From Stackebrandtia albiflava (lineage in GTDB: Bacteria > Actinomycetota > Actinomycetes > Mycobacteriales > Micromonosporaceae): a stretch of 64,000 nt of DNA. The notes below the pieces were generated by a model. The model worked only from the letters and a program-made list of their open reading frames with translations, searched no databases and was not told the origin of the DNA. The position numbers and the translations under genes were made by a program. The DNA is taken from positions 251,191-315,190 of the forward strand of contig NZ_VLLL01000007.1 of NCBI RefSeq assembly GCF_007994225.1. Reading direction: 5' to 3'. Positions 8,465 to 17,388 of the stretch are shown here, piece after piece (within the stretch, counting starts at the first letter, position 1; each line of letters begins with the position of its first letter).

Positions 8465-9549
8465 CACTCGACGCGGATCTGCGACTCGACCGGCCCGGCG
8501 GCTTCCGGTTGGACCTGCGGTTGCGGGTGGCGCCGGGCGAGGTGGTCACGCTGCTCGGCCCCAACGGCGCCGGGAAGTCGACGACACTGCGCGCGATCGC
8601 GGGCCTGGCCCCGTTGACCGGCGGCCGGATCAGTATGTCCTCACAGGACTGGGACGTTCCGCCGCGCCGGTTCACGCCGCCGCGCGACCGTGGCGTCGGA
8701 GTGGTCTTCCAGGAGTACCGGTTGTTCCCTCACATGTCGGTGCGCGAGAACGTGGCGTTCGGGCTGCGGGCGCGCGGCGTCGACCGCCACGCCGCCCGCC
8801 GCCGCGCCGACGAATGGCTCGACGTGGTCGGTCTGCGGGACCACTCCGGTCACCGCCCGCACCGGCTCTCGGGTGGGCAGGCACAGCGGGCCGCGCTCGC
8901 CAGGGCGCTCGCCACGACGCCGGAGGTGCTGCTGCTCGACGAGCCACTGGCCGCGCTCGACGTGTCGACGCGGGCGCGGGTACGGGCCGAACTGTCCCGT
9001 CACCTGGCACGATTCGGCGGCGCGACCCTGTTGGTCAGTCACGACCCGCTCGACGCGATGACGCTCGCCGACCGGCTGGTGATCGTGGAGGACGGCCGTG
9101 AGGTCCAGAGTGGCACTCCGGTGGAGGTGGCGACCCGGCCCCGCACCGACTACGTGGCCAGGCTCGTCGGCCTCAACCTGTTGGGCGGCAACGCCACCGG
9201 TGATTCGGTGGACCTGGCCGGCGGCGGCCGTCTCGTCCCCGCCGACCCGGTACGGGGACCGGTGTGGCTGGCGTTCCCACCCAGTGCCGTCGTCCTGCAC
9301 GCGACGGAACCACACGGCAGCGCCCGAAACCACTGGCCGGTGACGGTCACCGGGATCGAGCAACACGGCAACACCGTGCGACTGCACCTGGAGGGCCGAC
9401 CGACCGTCCTGGCCGACGTCACCCCCGCCGCGGTGGCGGAGCTGCGCCTGGCACCCGGCACGGCACTGTGGGCGGCCGTCAAGGCGACGGAGATCAGGGC
9501 CTACCCGGCGGAGCCGGGTGAAGGGGGCATGGCCGGCGGAGCCGGGTGA
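8461..9549 (+). CDS. modC: molybdate ABC transporter ATP-binding protein
   Basis: The 362-residue ATPase has Walker A GPNGAGKST, a Q-loop in VFQEYRLFPHM, signature LSGGQAQR, Walker B LLLDEP and the switch histidine in VSHD. A C-terminal TOBE-like domain (about 285-350) fits ModC and may sense molybdate. I chose GTG 8461 for the 4-bp overlap with modB; an ATG at 8443 is the alternative. The last residues (PAEPGEGGMAGGAG) are encoded by the first units of a 27-28 bp tandem repeat, so the C-terminus has been altered by repeat expansion. Confidence 0.93.
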   Translation: MTLDADLRLDRPGGFRLDLRLRVAPGEVVTLLGPNGAGKSTTLRAIAGLAPLTGGRISMSSQDWDVPPRRFTPPRDRGVGVVFQEYRLFPHMSVRENVAFGLRARGVDRHAARRRADEWLDVVGLRDHSGHRPHRLSGGQAQRAALARALATTPEVLLLDEPLAALDVSTRARVRAELSRHLARFGGATLLVSHDPLDAMTLADRLVIVEDGREVQSGTPVEVATRPRTDYVARLVGLNLLGGNATGDSVDLAGGGRLVPADPVRGPVWLAFPPSAVVLHATEPHGSARNHWPVTVTGIEQHGNTVRLHLEGRPTVLADVTPAAVAELRLAPGTALWAAVKATEIRAYPAEPGEGGMAGGAG

Positions 9550-9660
9550 AGGGGGCATGGCCGGCGGAGCCGGGTGAGGACGCATGGCCGGCGGAGCCGG
9601 GTGAGGAAGCATGGCCGGCGGAGCCGGGTGAAGCGGCGTGGTCGGCGGAGCCGGGTGGCA
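9507..9660. repeat. minisatellite, six 27-28 bp units at the modC 3' end
   Basis: Six units each begin GGCGGAGCCGGGTG. The first two are 28 bp, the next three 27 bp and the last is partial. The array starts inside modC and continues past its stop, and the 28-bp units shift the frame so that the GGGTGA in the second unit ends modC. Copy number could vary between strains and would change the ModC tail or downstream transcript. Confidence 0.85.
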
Positions 9661-10125
9661 CCGGTGAGGCGCGGCGCGGGTCGTGACTCGGGGACGTGGT
9701 CGGGAGGTCACCACTCCCGGCGCCGGTTGACGCCGATCGTCGTATGAAACCGGGGCACGGAGTCAACCGATTTCATCGGCGAAGGTGCGGTGACCTCCCG
9801 CAACACCGATTCTGCGGCGGTTTTCGTTGAGCGTCAATGGTTTCGATGGCCAATCCGACTGTCGGATATCCGACAGAATACTGACAGGTGGTCACACTGG
9901 GTGATATTGAAAAGGCTCCGAAATAGACAATGGGTGACCGAAAGGGACGCGACGGCGACGGCTCGACAAACCGCCGATATCCGTCATACCGCCGCGCCAA
10001 CTGGTGATCTCATCACCACAGCCCGTCACCGACACTCCACACCGGAACCTCCGCCCCGCCCGGAGACGGAAACCGCCGATCACTCAGCGTCACCTTGCGG
10101 CTCGGGGCTCCCGGGAGCGGCCGCC
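9661..10125. other. non-coding stretch between modC and thrC with lower GC centre
   Basis: No convincing gene is visible. About 9780-10010 is clearly less GC-rich than its surroundings and holds an 18-bp perfect palindrome (9859-9876). GCTCCCGGGAGC (10107-10118) lies just beyond the thrC stop and may help terminate the minus-strand thrC transcript. A 25-codon plus-strand frame from ATG 9931 is too weak to call. Confidence 0.4.
9859..9876. promoter_or_regulatory. 18-bp perfect palindrome, candidate operator
   Basis: CTGTCGGATATCCGACAG reads the same on both strands with no mismatch. It lies in an AT-richer non-coding patch, where operators for dimeric regulators are typical. No adjacent start codon makes its target obvious. 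Confidence 0.4.
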
Positions 10126-11397
10126 TCACAGCGAGGTCAACAGACCCGCGTCACGCATCGCCGTCAGCGACGGCCGAATCCGGTGGGTGGGCGCCGCCTG
10201 CACCGCGTCGAGCGTCTTCAGGCCCTCGCCGGTGTTGTAGATGACGGTCTCGGCGGCCGGATCGAGCCGGCCCTCGGCCAGCAGCTTCCGCAGCGTCGCC
10301 ACGACGACGCCCCCGGCGGTCTCGGCGAACACGCCGGTCGTCCTGGCCAGCAACCGGATTCCGTCGCGGATCTCGTCGTCCGACACGTCCGCCATCCAGC
10401 CACCGGTACGCCGGACCGCCTCGATCGCATAGGGACCGGCCGCCGGATCACCGATGTTCAACGACTTGGCGATCCCGGTCGGCTTCACCGGCGTGATCTC
10501 GTCGGTGCCGGCGCGCAGCGCCGTCGCGATCGGGTTGCAGCCCGAGGACTGCGCGCCGAAGACCCGGCACTCGGCCGAGTCGACCAGGCCGATCTCGGCC
10601 ATCTCGGTGAACGCCTTGTCCACCTTGGTCAACAACTCCCCCGACGCCATCGGGATGACGACCTGCGCGGGCACCCGCCAACCGAGCTGTTCCGCCACCT
10701 CGTATCCGAGGGTCTTGGAACCCTCCGCGTAGAACGGCCGCACGTTCACGTTCACGAACGCCGTCGTCTCGAACTCGTCGGTCTCCGTCAACTCCGAACA
10801 CAACCGGTTCACGTCGTCGTAGGAGCCCTCGATGGCGACCAACCGACCGCCGTACACCGCGGTCGTGATGATCTTGCCCGGCTCCAGGTCGTGCGGAACG
10901 AACACCATGGACGGCTTACCGGCGCGGGCGGCGTGCGCCGCCACCGAGTTCGCCAGGTTCCCCGTGGACGCGCACGCGTACCTGTCGAAGCCGAGCCGGT
11001 CGGCGGCCGTCAACGCCACCGACACGACGCGGTCCTTGAACGAGTGCGTCGGGTTCGCGCTGTCGTCCTTGACCCACAACGTCTTCATGCCCAGTTCGGC
11101 GGCCAGGCCGTCCGCCCTGATCAGCGGGGTCATGCCGGGGTTCAACGTGACACGGGACGACGGTTCCAGCCCGGCGGGCAACAGCGGCGCGTAACGCCAG
11201 ATGTCCTGTGAACCGGCCTCGATGCGTTCCCGGGTGACGGCGGCCAACGCGTCGGTGTCGTACTCGACCTCCAACGGGCCGAAACACTGCCAGCAGGCGT
11301 GCTGCGCCGCCAACGGGTACTGCGCGCCGCAGGCACGGCACACCAGGCCCACGGCGGGGCCGTCCGTGAACACGGAAGTGGAGACGGGTGCGGTCAT
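10126..11397 (-). CDS. thrC: threonine synthase
   Basis: The 423-residue PLP enzyme converts O-phosphohomoserine to threonine. A zinc-ribbon-like N-terminus has C20-x2-C23 and C35-x2-C38. The PLP lysine lies in THSFKDR (K121) and the phosphate-binding loop in ASTGNLANSVA. The length and ribbon fit the long bacterial/plant-type threonine synthases. The ATG at 11397 follows a GAGGAG ribosome-binding site. The leader holds a SAM-I riboswitch whose closing stem runs into that site, so expression should fall when S-adenosylmethionine is plentiful. Confidence 0.95.
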   Translation of the reverse strand: MTAPVSTSVFTDGPAVGLVCRACGAQYPLAAQHACWQCFGPLEVEYDTDALAAVTRERIEAGSQDIWRYAPLLPAGLEPSSRVTLNPGMTPLIRADGLAAELGMKTLWVKDDSANPTHSFKDRVVSVALTAADRLGFDRYACASTGNLANSVAAHAARAGKPSMVFVPHDLEPGKIITTAVYGGRLVAIEGSYDDVNRLCSELTETDEFETTAFVNVNVRPFYAEGSKTLGYEVAEQLGWRVPAQVVIPMASGELLTKVDKAFTEMAEIGLVDSAECRVFGAQSSGCNPIATALRAGTDEITPVKPTGIAKSLNIGDPAAGPYAIEAVRRTGGWMADVSDDEIRDGIRLLARTTGVFAETAGGVVVATLRKLLAEGRLDPAAETVIYNTGEGLKTLDAVQAAPTHRIRPSLTAMRDAGLLTSL

Positions 11398-11407
11398 CGA
11401 GGCTCCT

Positions 11408-11513
11408 CCTCATCTCTCCGGTGTCACCACCGGCCGGATTTGGCACCTTCCGCGCAGAACGCGGTGGTTGCCGAAGCGTCACAGGGCCGTTCCCTCGGCT
11501 TCTCTGGATGAAG
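11408..11513 (-). ncRNA. SAM-I (S-box) riboswitch in the thrC leader
   Basis: Read on the minus strand, the leader contains the S-box consensus blocks in order: CUUCAUCCAGAG, GAGGGA, GGCCC, CGGCAACC, GGUGCCAAAUCC and AGAUGAGG. P1 pairs CUUCAUC (11513-11507) with GAUGAGG (11414-11408). The 3' P1 strand runs directly into the GAGGAG site of thrC (11408-11403), and no terminator hairpin separates them. This suggests translational repression by S-adenosylmethionine. Confidence 0.88.
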
Positions 11514-11568
11514 TACGAGCGAAGTGTAACGGCCCGACCGCCGCACGGGCAATGAGACCTGAAACACG

Positions 11569-11600
11569 ACGCGGGGGCCGCCTTCCGGCGGCCCCCGCGT
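11569..11600 (-). terminator. strong hairpin terminator
   Basis: GCGGGGGCCGCC (11571-11582) pairs perfectly with GGCGGCCCCCGC (11587-11598) around a TTCC loop, with two more outer pairs. It lies 13 bp past the stop of the minus-strand gene 11613-12677 and insulates it from the riboswitch leader. Confidence 0.8.
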
Positions 11601-11612
11601 TCAACGCGTCGG

Positions 11613-12677
11613 TCAGAGCCCGCTCAACGTGTACATGGTGTCGTCGCTCTTGCCGTACAGGTAGTTCTCGAGGGTGGTCGCATCCAGGGCGTCGGTGCGG
11701 GTGGCGATCGTGACGATCGCGAACCTGCCCGCGGCCTCCGACCACCACAGGCCCTCCTCGTAGTCGGTGATGAAGCCCTCCGAACGGAACCGGTACGACT
11801 CCTCGAACTCCTCGATCTCGATGTCGGACTCCAGGGAGGAGGCCGAACCCTCGTCCGGGAACGCGAACACCAACTGCGCGATGCGCAGGTCGCCGCCCTC
11901 GGCCTCGTGGATCACCTCGAACGCGTACTCGCATCCGGCGCTGGTGAGGGCACCGCCGGACTCCACCGCGCTGCAGTCGTCGTAGTCCCACCCCTCGACG
12001 AAGGTCGCCGACAGGTCCATGCCCTCGTAGCTGCCCGTCCAGTCGACGCCGAAGTCCTGGTAACCGACCCGGTTGTCGGCCGGATCCTCCGAAGGCGACT
12101 CCGAGACGGACGGTTCGACCGACGGCGACTGGGACGCGATGTCGTCACCGGGTTCGTCATCGCCGCTGCCCAACACCGCGAACAGGACCGCGCCCACGCC
12201 CAACAGCAGGACGACGCCCAACACCACGCCCACGATCATCGGGGTGTTGTTCTTCTTCGGCTGCTGCGGGAACATCGGGTTGTAGCCGCCCATGGGGGGC
12301 TGCTGGCCCGGCGGGCCACTCGTCGGGCCCATCATCGGCTGCCCGGTCATGGGCTGACCGCTCATCGGCACGCCCGACATCGGGTACGACGGCTCCGGGG
12401 AGTAACCGCCCCCCTGACCCGGCGACGGGTACTGCGGCTGTTGGCCGTAGGGGTCGGGCTGCTGCTGGCCATAGGGGTCGGACTGCGGTGGTTGACCGTA
12501 GGGATCCGGCTGCTGCTGGCCGTAGGGGTCCGGCTGCTGCTGACCGTACGGATCGGGCTGCTGACCGTATGGCGCACCCGCCGGCGGGTACTGCTGACCG
12601 TACGGATCGGGCTGCTGCTGACCGTACGGGTCCTGCGGCGGGCCACCGGGGTAGCCGGGGGGTGGGGGGTAAGTCAT
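11613..12677 (-). CDS. Pro/Gln/Tyr-rich single-pass membrane protein
   Basis: The 354-residue protein has three parts. A cytosolic tail of about 150 residues contains repeated DPYGQQ units. One transmembrane helix follows (PMIVGVVLGVVLLLGVGAVLFAV). The extracellular domain of about 150 residues has two cysteines (YDDCSAV, SAGCEYAFEV). That domain is similar to the C-terminal part of the 12964-13731 product (compare LRIAQLVFAF with TGIAQLILAF). The architecture is common in actinobacterial cell-envelope proteins of unknown role. Start at ATG 12677; an upstream in-frame extension lacks a ribosome-binding site. Confidence 0.75.
   Translation of the reverse strand: MTYPPPPGYPGGPPQDPYGQQQPDPYGQQYPPAGAPYGQQPDPYGQQQPDPYGQQQPDPYGQPPQSDPYGQQQPDPYGQQPQYPSPGQGGGYSPEPSYPMSGVPMSGQPMTGQPMMGPTSGPPGQQPPMGGYNPMFPQQPKKNNTPMIVGVVLGVVLLLGVGAVLFAVLGSGDDEPGDDIASQSPSVEPSVSESPSEDPADNRVGYQDFGVDWTGSYEGMDLSATFVEGWDYDDCSAVESGGALTSAGCEYAFEVIHEAEGGDLRIAQLVFAFPDEGSASSLESDIEIEEFEESYRFRSEGFITDYEEGLWWSEAAGRFAIVTIATRTDALDATTLENYLYGKSDDTMYTLSGL
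12444..12632. repeat. coding tandem repeat, DPYGQQ units
   Basis: About seven imperfect units encode DPYGQ-type repeats in the N-terminal tail of the preceding protein. Units vary between roughly 15 and 30 bp. Such low-complexity tails in actinobacterial membrane proteins often mediate protein-protein contacts; here that is inference. Confidence 0.75.
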
Positions 12678-12963
12678 GCTGCTGCACCTTTCCATACGTC
12701 GCGCCGGCGCGGCTGTGGCTCCCCTCGCCAACCGGCCGAGTTCGATTGTGCGACATGGCCGCAACGCCACCACGGGGTAATGGAGGGCATACACCGGGCA
12801 TCCGGTGGTGCGAACCGGCCGACGCGACCGAAGCGACACCCCGTTGCGGCATCGCTTCACCCACGGCCCGGTGTCCGCGTGCGAGCGGCCTCGTCCGGCG
12901 ACGTGGCCCCATGCTACACGCGGACACCCGCCACACCGTCGAAGGATTCACACATGACGATCT

Positions 12964-13731
12964 TCAACCGAGCAGGAGCGCGGTGGTGAAGTCCTCGTGG
13001 AACGCCCCCAGTGTGCGCTTGCCCCGGTCCACCACCGCCGGGTCCGTCGAGTCGATCGCCCCGATCGTCACCACCAGGTACTGTCCGATCGCCTGCGAAT
13101 ACGCGTATATCTCCATGTCGGTCTCGTAGATGCCGCTGTCGGGTGCCATGCGGTAGCTCATGAAGTCGATGGCCTCCGCCTCGAAGGCGGCGATGTCACT
13201 GCCGAACGCCAGGATCAACTGGGCGATACCGGTGTGGCCGTCCTGCGACCGGTACGCCGCCTCGATCCCGTAACCGCAGCCCAGGTCGTTCAACGCGCCC
13301 TGGCTCGACGACAGGCCGATGTCGCAGCAGTCGGTGTGGTTCCACACACCGAGGCGTTCCGCCGACTCCGAGGCGTCGCCGCTGTACGTCCACGGGTCGT
13401 GGCGGTAGAAGTCCTCCGCCACCAGCGGATCCACCTCCACGGGAGCCGAAGGGGGGACGCACGCCTCCCCGATCCGGCCGTCCGACGCCGACGGGGGCGC
13501 CGACGCCTCACCACCGATCAACACCAGCCCCGTCACCAACGCCGCCACCACGGCCAGCCCCAGGCCCGCCAGCATGAACCAGGGCCTCCGGGAGAATCGG
13601 GGCGGCTCCGGCGGCGGAGGTGGCAGGACGTAACCGGCGGTCGGCCCGATACGCGGTTCCGGTGGCGTCATCCGCGGCATGCCCGCCACGGGCTCACCCA
13701 GCCCCCGAGGCTGCTCGGACCGGTCAGTCAC
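12964..13731 (-). CDS. single-pass membrane protein, paralogue of the 11613-12677 product
   Basis: GTG 13731, preceded by GGAGGG, gives 255 residues. A proline-rich cytosolic N-terminus (VLPPPPPEPP) precedes one transmembrane helix (WFMLAGLGLAVVAALVTGLV). An extracellular domain with cysteine pairs (TDCCDIG, DLGCGYG) aligns with the neighbouring paralogue. No enzymatic motif is visible. The two genes are on the same strand but separated by 286 bp, in which I see no further gene. Role unknown. Confidence 0.72.
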   Translation of the reverse strand: MTDRSEQPRGLGEPVAGMPRMTPPEPRIGPTAGYVLPPPPPEPPRFSRRPWFMLAGLGLAVVAALVTGLVLIGGEASAPPSASDGRIGEACVPPSAPVEVDPLVAEDFYRHDPWTYSGDASESAERLGVWNHTDCCDIGLSSSQGALNDLGCGYGIEAAYRSQDGHTGIAQLILAFGSDIAAFEAEAIDFMSYRMAPDSGIYETDMEIYAYSQAIGQYLVVTIGAIDSTDPAVVDRGKRTLGAFHEDFTTALLLG

Positions 13732-13886
13732 CTTCGTCCCTCCGCGGTGCGGGCATCGACTCGACGGCACGGCCGGTCACCCACTCGGCGGCCGCCGCAC
13801 CCGCTACCGATACTGCCAGGCCCCCGACGGGCCCACAACCGGCCCGGCGGAAACCCCCGGCGCCGCGTCGAGGACCCGCCGACACG

Positions 13887-14765
13887 TCACGAGGTGACGT
13901 CCTTGCGTTGGAACCGCACGAACGCCAGCACCGTGAACAGCGCCGCGTACAGCAGCGACACCACGATCCCGCGCACCATCTCGTCGTACTGCGCCGGCTG
14001 CGACAACAGGCCCAGCCAGGCCTGCGCGTACCTGGTCGGCAGCACGTCCCGCAGGTCACCCAGCGCCGTCACGGCGTTGAGGATGTTGGACACGATGTGC
14101 AGCAGCACCGCCCCGCCGACCGCCGCCAGCGGCGCGTCCGTCGACACCGACAACACCAGCGCCAGCCCGGCCACCACCAGCAACGTCACCCCCAGGTACC
14201 CGGCGACGCCCAGCACCCGCCACACCGCCTCGTCGGCGGCCATCTCGCCGCCCAGCGGTGCCCGCAACGGCTCCCAGCCGTACGCGAGGAAACCCACCAG
14301 GAGACTCATGCCCGTCAACAACAGCATCGCCAACGCCGAGAACGCCACGCCGACGGCGAACTTCACCGCCAACAGGCGGCCGCGGGGCACCGGCACCGCC
14401 AACAGGTACCGCAGACTGCCCCAACCGGCCTCGCCCGCGACCGTGTCACCGCAGAACAGCGCCACCACCACGACCAGCAGGAAACTCGACGACACCAGCA
14501 ACGCGAACAGGGTGAAGTTCGCCGCCCCGAAGGTCCCGAAGTCGGCCAGCGCGAACGCGTTCCCGCTGTCGTCGTCATCGCCGCCGACCTGGTCGCCGCC
14601 GATGGTGAACGCCAGGTACAACACGACCGGGAGCAACGCCAGCAGCGCCAGGGTCACCTGGGTGCGGCGCCGGGTCAGTTGGCGCCGGAACTCCGTGCCG
14701 AACGTCAACGTGGCGTGCGCGCGGTATCCGGGCGCGGCGCCGTCGGGTGCCACCACAGTGCTCAT
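13887..14765 (-). CDS. ABC-2 type transporter permease
   Basis: The 292-residue membrane protein has about six helices. A long extracellular loop with an acidic GGDDDDSGN segment follows helix 1, and GEAGWGSLRYLLAVPVPRGR is a coupling segment typical of ABC-2 permeases (compare NatB/CcmB-like exporters). It lies 3 bp downstream of the fused hydrolase-ATPase gene, so the two should form one exporter. Confidence 0.85.
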   Translation of the reverse strand: MSTVVAPDGAAPGYRAHATLTFGTEFRRQLTRRRTQVTLALLALLPVVLYLAFTIGGDQVGGDDDDSGNAFALADFGTFGAANFTLFALLVSSSFLLVVVVALFCGDTVAGEAGWGSLRYLLAVPVPRGRLLAVKFAVGVAFSALAMLLLTGMSLLVGFLAYGWEPLRAPLGGEMAADEAVWRVLGVAGYLGVTLLVVAGLALVLSVSTDAPLAAVGGAVLLHIVSNILNAVTALGDLRDVLPTRYAQAWLGLLSQPAQYDEMVRGIVVSLLYAALFTVLAFVRFQRKDVTS

Positions 14766-14768
14766 CGT

Positions 14769-17333
14769 CTACTCCACCAGTTCCAGGAACGCGTCTTCCA
14801 ACCTGCCGCCGGAGCCGATGACGTCCTTGACCTCACCGGTGCCGACGACACGGCCGCGACTCATCACGACCACGTGACTGCAGGTCTGCTCCACCTCGGC
14901 GAGCAGATGCGACGACACCAGCACGGCGCGGCCGTCGGAGGCGTAGTCGTGCAGCACCCGGCGCATCTCGGCGATCTGCGGCGGGTCGAGACCGTCGGTC
15001 GGTTCGTCGAGGACCAGCAGCTCCGGCATCCCGAGCATCGCCTGCGCGATCGCGATCCGCTGCTTCATGCCGTGCGAGTAGGTGCGCACCTTCCGGTGGA
15101 TCCGCTCGCCCAGGTCGGCGATCCGGACCACCTCGTCCAGGCGCGCCTCCGACTCCGGCCGGCCCGTGGCGCGCCAGAACAACCGCAGATTGTCCATCCC
15201 GGACAGATGCGGGAGCAGCCCCGGTCCCTCCACCAGCGCCCCCAGCCGGGACAGCACCGGTGCGCCCGGCGTCACCCGGTGACCGAACACCCGGATCTCG
15301 CCGTCGGACGGCTGCAACAGTCCCATGAGGACCCGCAGGCTCGTGGTCTTGCCGGCGCCGTTGGGACCGAGCAGCCCCACGACCTGTCCCCGCTCGACCC
15401 GGTAGTCGACGCCGTTGACCGCCGCGAACCCGTCCGCGTACACCTTCCGCAGGCCGCGCACCACGAGTGGCACGTCGGCGGTGTCGGGGTCCACGCTGCG
15501 GTCCCGGCGACGGTGCCGTATCCGCGCCACCAGCCACGCCCCGGCCGCCCCCACCGGCAGGGCGATCAGCAGCACCACCAGGGCGACCTGCCACGCGCCG
15601 TCCTGTGAGGGAAGCGGCGTCGAGGTCGTCTGCGGCAGGGTCACCCGGTCGGGCATGGCGATCGTGTACTCGACCGGCTCGACCGGGCCGGCGTACGACT
15701 GGTCGGCGGTGGCCACCACGATCCGCAGGTGGTGACCCGGTTCCAGCCGGTGCACGATCCCCGGCAGGGTCACGGTGACCGGTTCCGCGTCCGCGATGTC
15801 GGTGGGCAGGCCCGTCAGCCGCACGGGTGCGATCAGTCCGTTGGGGAGCGTCGCACGACCACTGGAGTCCACATCGTACAGTTTGACGAACAGTACGGCC
15901 TCACCCGTCGGCGACGCCGCCCGCAACGACACCGACGGGGCGCCCACGATGTCCACGGCGTCGTCGAAGGACTCGGTCTCCACGGCCGCGAACTGACCGG
16001 GAATGTCGCCGCCGAAGCCCGCACCGGCGAAAGTGGCCAACTGTCCCAACGACGGCAGCGACGACAACGCGGCCGGAGTGCCGTCGGGCGGGCTGGCGAT
16101 CGTCGCCGTCACCGGCTGCTCCACCCGCACCGACAACGGCGACTCGGTTCCCGCCAACCCCGGATAGGAGTCTCGCGTCAGGCCCACCGTCGCCAGGTCC
16201 GACCGGCTCGACGTCACACCGCCGATCCGGCTGTACGTGAAGTCGTCACCGGGATCGTCGCCCTCCCCCTTGAGGTGGAAGTCGAGCCACCGCACCGTCA
16301 ACGCGTCGATGCGTTCCTGATCGGACGCGGTCCCGGCGGCGTCGTGGCCACCCGCGTACCAGGCGACCTTCACCGGCGCGTTGATGATGCCCTCCGCGTT
16401 GGCCTCCGCCTGCCCCAGGTCGAACAAGGTGTCGGCCTGCCCCTGGATCAACAACGTCGGCGCCTCGATGTGACTCAGCACCGACGCGGGACTCGACGCG
16501 TCCAGCAACTCCCTCGCCTGCGGCGTCAACCGGCCGGAGGCCGCGATCTCCTGGTACACCGCGCACACGTCGGGTGCCCACCGGCCGCACGCGGGCGGCA
16601 ACGCCGGCGCCCCCTGCGCGGAGACACCGGGCGGACCCGCGCCCGCCAGGCCGGTCGCGTAGAACAGTCCCGCCCACGCCCGCTTGAACACGCCGTCGTG
16701 ACCGGGCGGCGTCCCGGTGTCCGCCACACCCTCGCCCCGCCCGTCGTCGGCCGTGCCCGCCGGGTCGGCGTGGTTCGGGAACAGCGACTCGGCGAGGCTG
16801 TGCCAGGTGATCTGCGGGACGATCGCGTCCACCCGGTCGTCGTATCCGGCCAGCAGCAACGACAACGCGCCACCGTAGGAACCGCCGACGGCGGCCACCC
16901 GTGGATCGCCGTCGCCGTCCCGTTCGACCTCGTCCCGGTCCGCCAGGTAGTCCAGCAGCTCCGACGCGTCGGCGACCTCGTAGGCGGGAGCGTTCAGGTG
17001 GATCAACCCACCCGACGCCCCGAACCCGCGCGCCGTCCACGTCAGCACCACGTAGCCCCGGCCCGCCAGGCGCTCCGCCGACTCCGTCACCGACTCCTTC
17101 GTGCCCCCGAAGCCGTGCGCCAGCAACACCGCCGGCGCCGGAACCGAATCCGGCACGTACAGCCGGGCGTCCAACTCCGCCGGCTCGTCGGTGCCGACCT
17201 CGATCCGAAGGTCCTCAGTGGTGTGAGGGGGCGGCTCGGTGTACCACCACCACGCGCCCGCCGCCGCGGCCACCACCGCGATCACGACACCGAACGTCAC
17301 CCAGCGCCGTCTCCGGCGCAGCCACACACGCAT
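14769..17333 (-). CDS. fusion: CocE/S15-type alpha/beta hydrolase with ABC ATPase
   Basis: The 854-residue protein joins two activities. Residues 1-32 are an N-terminal membrane anchor. Residues about 40-580 form an X-Pro dipeptidyl peptidase/CocE-like alpha/beta hydrolase with nucleophile GGSYGGA (S152) and a GGHD histidine region. A second helix (WQVALVVLLIALPVGAAGAW) follows. Residues 622-854 are a complete ABC ATPase: GPNGAGKTT, YSHGMKQR and LVLDEPTDGLD. The anchors place the hydrolase outside and the ATPase inside, next to the permease at 13887-14765. I chose ATG 17333; a TTG three codons earlier is possible. Substrate unknown. Confidence 0.85.
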   Translation of the reverse strand: MRVWLRRRRRWVTFGVVIAVVAAAAGAWWWYTEPPPHTTEDLRIEVGTDEPAELDARLYVPDSVPAPAVLLAHGFGGTKESVTESAERLAGRGYVVLTWTARGFGASGGLIHLNAPAYEVADASELLDYLADRDEVERDGDGDPRVAAVGGSYGGALSLLLAGYDDRVDAIVPQITWHSLAESLFPNHADPAGTADDGRGEGVADTGTPPGHDGVFKRAWAGLFYATGLAGAGPPGVSAQGAPALPPACGRWAPDVCAVYQEIAASGRLTPQARELLDASSPASVLSHIEAPTLLIQGQADTLFDLGQAEANAEGIINAPVKVAWYAGGHDAAGTASDQERIDALTVRWLDFHLKGEGDDPGDDFTYSRIGGVTSSRSDLATVGLTRDSYPGLAGTESPLSVRVEQPVTATIASPPDGTPAALSSLPSLGQLATFAGAGFGGDIPGQFAAVETESFDDAVDIVGAPSVSLRAASPTGEAVLFVKLYDVDSSGRATLPNGLIAPVRLTGLPTDIADAEPVTVTLPGIVHRLEPGHHLRIVVATADQSYAGPVEPVEYTIAMPDRVTLPQTTSTPLPSQDGAWQVALVVLLIALPVGAAGAWLVARIRHRRRDRSVDPDTADVPLVVRGLRKVYADGFAAVNGVDYRVERGQVVGLLGPNGAGKTTSLRVLMGLLQPSDGEIRVFGHRVTPGAPVLSRLGALVEGPGLLPHLSGMDNLRLFWRATGRPESEARLDEVVRIADLGERIHRKVRTYSHGMKQRIAIAQAMLGMPELLVLDEPTDGLDPPQIAEMRRVLHDYASDGRAVLVSSHLLAEVEQTCSHVVVMSRGRVVGTGEVKDVIGSGGRLEDAFLELVE

Positions 17334-17388
17334 GCTCCACAACCTACGCGGCGGGCCCCTTCGCGCCCGGTCACGCCTCAGCGGTGTC

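Noticed and set aside
9494-9766. Minus-strand open frame across the minisatellite
   Set aside because: Its repetitive Pro/Gly/Ser/Ala/His protein is just the translation of the tandem repeat; no start signal or family match.
17337-17345. CTCCACAAC near the start of the hydrolase-ABC gene
   Set aside because: Partial DnaA-box match without partner or promoter spacing.
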